Made by a program: the position numbers and the translations under genes. Shown here piece after piece: positions 1 through 4,850 of a DNA stretch of 6,054 nt (position 1 is the first letter of the stretch; each line of letters begins with the position of its first letter). Source of the DNA: Sphingobacteriales bacterium (GTDB taxonomy: Bacteria > Bacteroidota > Bacteroidia > Chitinophagales > Chitinophagaceae); contig JAHEFC010000249.1 in assembly GCA_024640385.1 (NCBI GenBank), positions 1 to 6,054 on the forward strand. Reading direction: 5' to 3'. The notes beneath the pieces are model-generated. The model had not been told where the DNA came from. It saw only the letters and a list, made by a program, of their open reading frames with translations, and made no database searches.

Positions 1-65
1 TAAGCAGGAGAAAAATAATCATATACCAGGAGCAGTTTCAGTTTTTCTGGCAAAATTTTACGCAT
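1..65 (-). CDS. Probable glycosyltransferase (GT4-like), N-terminal fragment cut by window edge
   Basis: Reading the minus strand from an ATG at 65-63 gives 21 codons with no stop before the edge: MRKILPEKLKLLLVYDYFSP, then A, then two bases T-A of the next codon. A short basic lead followed by a hydrophobic beta strand and the pattern LLVYDYFSPA is the usual opening of GT-B fold family 4 glycosyltransferases (compare the common form 'lLVxDYFpPA'), where it forms the first Rossmann strand and the acceptor-side loop. The ATG is the first possible start in this frame: the upstream in-frame stop is at 98-96 and no ATG, GTG or TTG lies between. It begins 52 bp after the asnB-like stop on the same strand, so it probably continues the operon. 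There is an AAGGA about 18 bases before the ATG, too far away to be a normal ribosome site. With only 21 residues the family call is tentative; the presence of a start here is more secure. Confidence 0.5.
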   Translation of the reverse strand, partial: MRKILPEKLKLLLVYDYFSPA

Positions 66-117
66 TAAACTTAGGTAGTAAGCATCCTTATATTTCTATA
101 TGAACTTACAGCTTTCA
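66..117. other. Short intergenic gap between the asnB-like gene and the next gene
   Basis: This 52-bp AT-rich spacer shows no stem followed by a T-run that would suggest a terminator, and no convincing Shine-Dalgarno sequence. The downstream gene is probably read through from the same transcript. On the minus strand an ATG overlaps the asnB-like stop codon (TAATG) but opens only a 15-codon frame, so I do not call it a gene. Confidence 0.5.
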
Positions 118-1983
118 TTATTCAATACCATTTGCTTGTAACCAGTTTTCCAAAACAATGAGTATCCACATATCGGCCCAACGGATTTTTGATTTATTTT
201 CCAGGAAATCCTGCCAGTATGATGAGAGTTTCGGGCCATTAAAATAATCCCTTGATGCAAGGCTCCTGATTTTATCATCGCAAAAAGTTTTCAATTCATT
301 GCGCATCCATACATCATATGGCAAAACAAACCCTTGCTTCTTCCGGAACACCACTTCATCCGGTACCAAAGGCTTTAGCGATTCCACCAGTAACTGTTTG
401 GGGTAAGCGATTCCTTTACATGAATCAGGCAAACTAACAACATACTCCACCAGGTCGTGATCAAAAAATGGTTCGCGGATTTCCAAAGCCACTGCCATGC
501 TCATCTGGTCGGTATCTTTTAATAAAACATGCTGTGTATATCCCCAATAATCAGCAATTGAAACCTGGCTATAGGCATCAAAGGCTTTCAGTCGTCCAAT
601 GTTTTCTATAAGATGCTTTTCAAGGGTACCATGCTGTTCCGGCCTGTCATTTAAACCGGTTAACTGTCTGATTTGAGCATTTGTTTGTATTTGCCTCAAT
701 AGTGGATAAACAGATGCAATGGAAACATCTCTTGAAGACAAAATGGCCTTGATCCGATCATCTTTCTGGTTACCTGCCGGAATGATTCCGGCTAAAATTT
801 TTCTCAACAGGGAAGTTGAACGGAAAAGGGTTTGAAATTTTTGCAGCTTTTTGAACTGGTGAAATATGGGATACCCCACAAACAATTCATCTCCCCCTAC
901 ACCAGACAACGCCACTTTTATCCCGCTTTGCCGGATCGCCTTTGATACAACATAGGTATTGATCCCGTCTCCACTTGGCGTATCCAGGGCATCAAGGGCA
1001 TGAGGCAACTCGTGTAGAAAATCATCCGGGCGTAGTTTTACCTTATGGTGCGTAACATCATATTTTTTTGCGATCAATTCAGCATAAGCCGTTTCATCAT
1101 ACTCCTTCTCATCAAATCCAACAGTGAATGCAACCGGTTTTTGCCGGCTTACTTTTGACATGATAGCAACAATGGCACTTGAATCAATACCCCCCGATAA
1201 AAATGCACCAACGGGAACATCACTTACCAAACGCCTCTCTACCGACTGAAACAGTAAATCCCTGACAGATTTTTTAACGACTTCCGGATCCTGCCCTCCT
1301 TTCAAAGGGGTAACTTCGGTTATATCCCAGTATTTCCTGATCATTAAATCCGTTGATGAATAGAGCATATAATGTCCGGCAGGAAGTTGCTTAATATGTT
1401 CAACCAGGGTAAAAGGCGTAATAACAGACTGGTATTTCAGGTAATCAGAAAGAGCCTGTTTATTGAGCTTCCGGGGTATCAGTTTACTGCTTAATAAAGA
1501 TCGTATTTCAGAAGAGAACAGGAAGTACCCGTCCTGATGATAATAATATAATGGCTTCACTCCAAACCGGTCCCTTGCGATAAAGAGTTTTCTTTCAGTT
1601 TTGTCCCATAAAGCAAAAGCAAACATTCCCTTCAACTTCGACAGGCAGTCAGGCCCCCATTGAATATATGCCGCAAGGATTACCTCCGTATCAGAATTTG
1701 TACGAAAAGGATAACCGGTTAATTCAGTACGTATATCCTGGTAGTTATAAATCTCCCCGTTAAAAACCAGTACATATCTCCCGGTAGGATCAAAAAATGG
1801 TTGATTGGCAGCTGTGGATAAATCAATAATGGATAAGCGCCGATGGCCTAATGCCATTTTATCTTCCACATAAAACCCTTCCGCATCCGGGCCACGATGA
1901 CTCAAGGCATCATTCATAGCCCTGATTATCCGATCCGACTCCTGCCTGTTGCTTAATCCAATAATGCCGCTAATACCGCACAT
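118..1983 (-). CDS. asnB: AsnB-type glutamine-dependent amidotransferase / asparagine synthase (621 aa)
   Basis: A complete class II glutamine amidotransferase joined to an ATP-dependent synthetase domain; the full family normally runs about 600-650 residues. The N-terminal glutaminase begins MCGISGIIG, so Cys2 becomes the N-terminal nucleophile after Met removal, which fixes the start. Other glutaminase landmarks are HRGPD (29-33), GHRRLSIIDLS (46-56), FNGEIYN (74-80), NSDTE (96-100) and RDRFGVKPLYY (137-147). The synthetase domain has the ATP-pyrophosphatase P-loop SGGIDSS (263-269), SGVGGDELF (360-368), KDTDQMSM (489-496) and EIREPFFD (501-508). The classic reaction is ATP-driven transfer of glutamine ammonia to an AMP-activated carboxylate, aspartate in true AsnB. 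In a polysaccharide operon the acceptor may instead be a uronic acid or another sugar carboxylate (inference). The loop has Val362 where E. coli AsnB has an acidic residue (SGEGSDE). There is no signal peptide, so it is cytosolic. It starts 23 bp after the formyltransferase stop. The family assignment is very secure; the acceptor is unknown, so the symbol names the family and not a proven function. Confidence 0.93.
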   Translation of the reverse strand: MCGISGIIGLSNRQESDRIIRAMNDALSHRGPDAEGFYVEDKMALGHRRLSIIDLSTAANQPFFDPTGRYVLVFNGEIYNYQDIRTELTGYPFRTNSDTEVILAAYIQWGPDCLSKLKGMFAFALWDKTERKLFIARDRFGVKPLYYYHQDGYFLFSSEIRSLLSSKLIPRKLNKQALSDYLKYQSVITPFTLVEHIKQLPAGHYMLYSSTDLMIRKYWDITEVTPLKGGQDPEVVKKSVRDLLFQSVERRLVSDVPVGAFLSGGIDSSAIVAIMSKVSRQKPVAFTVGFDEKEYDETAYAELIAKKYDVTHHKVKLRPDDFLHELPHALDALDTPSGDGINTYVVSKAIRQSGIKVALSGVGGDELFVGYPIFHQFKKLQKFQTLFRSTSLLRKILAGIIPAGNQKDDRIKAILSSRDVSIASVYPLLRQIQTNAQIRQLTGLNDRPEQHGTLEKHLIENIGRLKAFDAYSQVSIADYWGYTQHVLLKDTDQMSMAVALEIREPFFDHDLVEYVVSLPDSCKGIAYPKQLLVESLKPLVPDEVVFRKKQGFVLPYDVWMRNELKTFCDDKIRSLASRDYFNGPKLSSYWQDFLENKSKIRWADMWILIVLENWLQANGIE

Positions 1984-2006
1984 AGCATTTACTTTTACAG
2001 GTTTTG

Positions 2007-2786
2007 TTACCTTTTGTTTTTTAGACTTTTAAAATTTCTTTGCATCCGTAAAAACTGACCAATACTGGGTGTTGTATATGTTTTGCCCTTGCCTTGTGGT
2101 TTCGCATCATGGCTCAAGCGCTCAAATTCATTGATAACTTTCACCAGGCCTTTACCTGCTTTTTCCAATGTGACTTCAACCATCACCCTTACTGTATTTT
2201 CCAGACTGTCCTGGAATTGTATAGGGTATTTTTCCTGTAATAAAATGTCGCCGGTATCTATTTTGTTATCAATCTTGTGAATGGTATAACCTGTTTCAGG
2301 CCGGTTCTCATATATCTGCCAAATAATACTTTGTGCATTCTGAAAATCAGGCAACACTTCACCATGTATATTGATCATTCCAAAACGAGGAACAGAAAAA
2401 ACTTTTTTTGGGATATAGCTGTTACTAAGGCTGATACCAATATCCGCATTAGCAGATTTCATCAACTCAATGGTTCGGGGGTTATTAATTGCCGGCACTT
2501 CTTCAAATGGGATATGTAGTTCATGACATAGTTTTTCAATATCATCGATATTTTTTTTCAATTCCCTTCCGTCAAACCATGAACGTATCCGGATTCCGTT
2601 AAGTGCGCCAGGTAATCCGATCTTCCATATTTTTTTCAGCCGTTTCCAATAATATTTTCGGTTCTTAATGATCTTACCCTGGCTGTATATCACCTGGACT
2701 ATTTCAGCACCGGAATGTTTCTTCAATAAAGGGAGGCAGTAAGATGCCGTACTTTTCCGGCTACTTGTCAGGATGACTATCCGCAT
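2007..2786 (-). CDS. Formyltransferase-fold protein, probable amino-sugar N-formyltransferase (259 aa)
   Basis: The chain opens with a Rossmann strand MRIVILTSS and carries the formyltransferase core at 115-181. DIGISLSNSYIPKKVF (115-130) matches the helix-strand before the active site. The catalytic Asn-x-His is N139/H141 in INIHGEVLP (138-146), and the third catalytic residue is D177 in IDTGDIL (176-182), the usual N-H-D triad of enzymes using N10-formyltetrahydrofolate. ETGYTIHKID (164-173) is also typical. At 259 residues it lacks the roughly 100-residue C-terminal domain of methionyl-tRNA formyltransferase (about 315 aa), and it sits among sugar genes, so a sugar amine acceptor is more likely than initiator tRNA (inference). 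Where Fmt and ArnA have LPxxRGxxP, this protein has LPDFQNAQSIIW (145-156), so the acceptor side differs. Its ATG lies inside the deacetylase gene, overlapping by 26 bp, which suggests translational coupling. An A8 tract encodes K77-K78-N79. No signal peptide; cytosolic. PurN-type enzymes are an alternative but fit the context less well. Confidence 0.85.
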   Translation of the reverse strand: MRIVILTSSRKSTASYCLPLLKKHSGAEIVQVIYSQGKIIKNRKYYWKRLKKIWKIGLPGALNGIRIRSWFDGRELKKNIDDIEKLCHELHIPFEEVPAINNPRTIELMKSANADIGISLSNSYIPKKVFSVPRFGMINIHGEVLPDFQNAQSIIWQIYENRPETGYTIHKIDNKIDTGDILLQEKYPIQFQDSLENTVRVMVEVTLEKAGKGLVKVINEFERLSHDAKPQGKGKTYTTPSIGQFLRMQRNFKSLKNKR

Positions 2787-3669
2787 ATTCAGGGAAAAAA
2801 TTATTCTTAATGTCTGCTTTCATTACATTCCTCGACAGGAAGTAACTGATATGATTTATTGGCCAGTCGAGTATAACATGGTCGCGCCGGATGAGCAATT
2901 GCTCTTTATCTTCGATTCCCCCTGATGGGACAATATGACAACCTCTTTCCGCGGAAGCGCAACTTAGAAAGCCTTGTGCAAAAACCATTTTACGGCCGGC
3001 TGAGCTGAAATGAAAATGCCTGCCATATGGGTAGGCAAAATGAATGGTGTTACCACATTTCACATCGAGTATTCTTTTGCTGTCTTGAATTTCCTGTAAC
3101 AATATATCATGAGGGGTTTTAGCCACATTAATATGGCTCATGGTATGCGACCCGATTTCATGGCCGGTGTTTTGCAAATGCAGAACATCGTTCCAATCCA
3201 TGAATTCAACCGGAGGAAAATGAAGCCTATCTGCAGAAAACGCTTTTATCTTGTTAAAATCCTTTTCGCCCACAATTGCCGGGCAAACAAAAAAACAGGC
3301 CGAAGCGCCATATTCTTTTAATATTGCTGCTGCTTTAAGGTTATTCTTCAGTCCGTCGTCAGAACTGAAAGCGATATAAGGTTTATCGATATTCCCTTCT
3401 AAAAGCCGTGTCCATGCTTCGGAATAGGAAATAAAAGTATGCTTCGATGACAAAATCTTCAGCAGGTTTTCCAACTGCTTTTCCTCATCTTTAAAAACAT
3501 GGTGGATATATAAAAACTGAATGCGTGGCTTAGCTAAATAAGTATTAAAACCAATGGTTGCATCCATACCGGCAGATAAAATGTCCAGGGCCAAATCCCT
3601 TCCCCTTGCCCGCCAGTTAGGTGGCAGGTTTCCCCAGATCTTTCCATACTCTTCAACAAATTCCTGCAT
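2761..3669 (-). CDS. NodB-family polysaccharide deacetylase, apparently cytosolic (302 aa)
   Basis: A carbohydrate esterase family 4 (NodB homology) protein, a metal-dependent de-N-acetylase fold. The domain begins near residue 50 (IQFLYIHHVF, 50-59, the usual 'YHxV' lead strand). Motif 1 is SSDDG (102-106) in place of TFDDG, keeping both aspartates (D104 catalytic base, D105 metal ligand by homology). Motif 2 is SHTMSH (174-179), with H175 and H179 as metal ligands. Motif 3 is FAYPYG (211-216) in place of RxPYG, so the usual arginine is absent. The late LxH motif is not clear; H264 in RRDHV is a poor match. The N-terminus (MQEFVEEYGKIWGN) is charged and lacks a signal peptide or membrane anchor, so it probably acts in the cytoplasm on a precursor or lipid-linked sugar, as NodB does. 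The gene starts 30 bp after the upstream glycosyltransferase and overlaps the formyltransferase start by 26 bp. The family is secure; full catalytic competence is likely but not certain given the altered motifs. Confidence 0.87.
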   Translation of the reverse strand: MQEFVEEYGKIWGNLPPNWRARGRDLALDILSAGMDATIGFNTYLAKPRIQFLYIHHVFKDEEKQLENLLKILSSKHTFISYSEAWTRLLEGNIDKPYIAFSSDDGLKNNLKAAAILKEYGASACFFVCPAIVGEKDFNKIKAFSADRLHFPPVEFMDWNDVLHLQNTGHEIGSHTMSHINVAKTPHDILLQEIQDSKRILDVKCGNTIHFAYPYGRHFHFSSAGRKMVFAQGFLSCASAERGCHIVPSGGIEDKEQLLIRRDHVILDWPINHISYFLSRNVMKADIKNNFFPEYADSHPDK

Positions 3670-3699
3670 AGCGGATAATAACTTTCAAGTACTGTATGA

Positions 3700-4719
3700 T
3701 TAGTTTATTGCAGTTTGCATTGCGTGCATTTTCTGATATAGATGGAGATATTTATCCGCAATGGCGCTAACCTTATACTTTTTAATATTTTCTTTACCTG
3801 AGAAAATTATTTTTTCCCTACAGGCATCGTCTGCACAAATTTTTATCACCGCATTCCTGATAGAATCAACTGAAAATGGATCCACCAGGCAGGCCCCGTC
3901 ACCCGCCACATCCTTCATTGGAGAAATATTACTGGTTATTACAGGCCGACCTGTTGCCTGTGCTTCGAGGATCGGTAACCCGAATCCTTCAAACAATGTA
4001 GCAAACATGACTATATCCGATCTTCGGTACCATTCCAGTAAATCATGTTGTGGTAATTTAAATCCGTTGGTAAATTCGATATCCGAATCCTTCAGCAATT
4101 GTTGCTGCTCTTCTGATAGTTTTCCGACGATCATTAAATGGCAGGCTATCCCTTTCAAAGCTTCAATAACCCTTTCCAGGTTTTTATTGGGCCAGGTGCC
4201 CACCTGCAGTATGACCGGCTTATCTGCATTAAACGGCTTGGTCGAAAACGTAAAACTTTCATCAAGGGGATCAGGTATCACCAGTATCTTATCAGGTGAA
4301 CAGCCAGAGCTGCTGATGATCTCCTTTTTGCTTGCTTCTGAAATAGTAGTAACCACTGCACTATGATGCACCGGCCAGTCGAGCCAGAGTTTTTTTAGGA
4401 TCAAACGTTTAAAGCGGGAAGGATGCTGCAAAAAAATACAATCATGTATCGTCAGGATAACCTTGCCCGCTGGGAAGGCCAGTGCCGCATAGTGAATGTC
4501 ACCGGTAATATGATACAGATCTGCAGATTGTTTGCGAAAGAACAAAATATTTTTTATGAGGCCTGCAAATCCAATTTTATCAGATGGAGCAAAGGTTTCT
4601 TCAAAATTAATCTTGCCCGACAGCTCCTTTCGAATCAGCCGGAAGACATTTTCAATACTGAAGTAAAGAGGATTGAGAGACCTGTAAATGAGGTTTGTTT
4701 TTATCACTTCTGAATTCAA
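3700..4719 (-). CDS. Glycosyltransferase, GT4-like GT-B fold (339 aa), non-ATG start
   Basis: A retaining GT-B glycosyltransferase that would add one sugar from a nucleotide-sugar donor to the growing repeat unit on the inner membrane face. N-terminal half: TNLIYRSLNPLYFSIENVF (8-26), YHITGDIHY (69-77), LTIHDCIFL (89-97) and TTISEASKKEI (124-134). The donor-binding half starts near 167 with VILQVGTWPNKNLERVIEAL (169-188) and contains the family-4 EX7E motif, E244 to E252, in FEGFGLPILEA (243-253), followed by GRPVITSN (257-264) and GACLVDP (275-281). The size is typical for a compact member. The first ATG-encoded Met is only residue 196, so the start must be non-ATG. TTG at 4719-4717 gives 339 residues. 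GTG at 4707-4705 would give a protein opening (M)IKTNLIYR, placing the first strand in a more usual position, and is at least as plausible. The upstream in-frame stop is at 4755-4753. Donor and acceptor cannot be told from sequence. It follows the polymerase gene after 131 bp and precedes the deacetylase by 30 bp. Confidence 0.9.
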   Translation of the reverse strand: MNSEVIKTNLIYRSLNPLYFSIENVFRLIRKELSGKINFEETFAPSDKIGFAGLIKNILFFRKQSADLYHITGDIHYAALAFPAGKVILTIHDCIFLQHPSRFKRLILKKLWLDWPVHHSAVVTTISEASKKEIISSSGCSPDKILVIPDPLDESFTFSTKPFNADKPVILQVGTWPNKNLERVIEALKGIACHLMIVGKLSEEQQQLLKDSDIEFTNGFKLPQHDLLEWYRRSDIVMFATLFEGFGLPILEAQATGRPVITSNISPMKDVAGDGACLVDPFSVDSIRNAVIKICADDACREKIIFSGKENIKKYKVSAIADKYLHLYQKMHAMQTAIN

Positions 4720-4850
4720 AAATAGGATTGAGTGAAAAATTGAATATTCGCTTCAATCAGAATACATTCAGGTAAACGAAGTTTTATAAATATATTAGTT
4801 ACCAACTGGAAAATATAACTCAAAACAAATTTAAATTATTACCTGATAAT
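4720..4850. other. Largest intergenic gap; possible operon leader and composition seam
   Basis: These 131 bp are strongly AT-rich and carry no ORF worth calling. On the minus strand there are two matches to the Bacteroidota -7 motif TAnnTTTG, TAAATTTG (4833-4826) and TATTTTTG (4724-4717). Neither has a clear TTG/TTTG element at the expected distance, and the second overlaps the candidate TTG start codon. A short inverted repeat ATTGAA/TTCAAT (4739-4744 with 4752-4757, seven-base loop) contains the palindrome GAATATTC (4742-4749). It has little GC and is not followed by a T-run on the minus strand that would make a convincing terminator. The gap separates the AT-richer polymerase gene from the more GC-rich downstream genes. 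Confidence 0.5.
4826..4833 (-). promoter_or_regulatory. Candidate Bacteroidota-type -7 element (TAnnTTTG)
   Basis: The minus strand reads TAAATTTG here, an exact fit to the TAnnTTTG -7 consensus of Bacteroidota sigma factor. It lies about 107 bases before the TTG start and 119 before the GTG start of the glycosyltransferase, so it could drive that gene and the operon below it. No clear TTTG was found about 20 bases upstream, and such AT-rich motifs arise by chance. Weak call. Confidence 0.2.

Noticed and set aside
84..90. AAGGA as a ribosome binding site for the gene starting at 65
   Set aside because: It is about 18 bases from the ATG, well beyond normal spacing, and no other gene in the window uses such a site.
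71..118. 15-codon frame whose ATG overlaps the asnB-like stop (TAATG)
   Set aside because: The TAATG arrangement suggests coupling, but the product would be only 15 residues with no motif, and the better gene start is at 65.
96..278. 60-codon minus-strand frame overlapping the end of the asnB-like gene
   Set aside because: It overlaps conserved AsnB C-terminal coding sequence in another frame and has no recognisable features.
2007..2786. Methionyl-tRNA formyltransferase (fmt)
   Set aside because: The protein is too short for the Fmt C-terminal tRNA-binding domain, lacks the LPxWRG acceptor loop, and sits in a polysaccharide operon without def or other translation genes.
3761..4366. 201-codon plus-strand frame opposite the glycosyltransferase
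   Set aside because: It lies wholly antisense to a gene with clear family motifs, and its translation is Ser/Ile/Leu-rich without recognisable domains. Other plus-strand frames (2083-2280, 2277-2519, 3109-3321, 4423-4713) fail for the same reason.
4739..4757. Inverted repeat ATTGAA/TTCAAT as a terminator after the polymerase gene
   Set aside because: The stem has only six pairs, mostly A-T, and no proper U-run follows it directly. It also lies about 95 bp past the stop codon. Chance is a sufficient explanation in AT-rich DNA.
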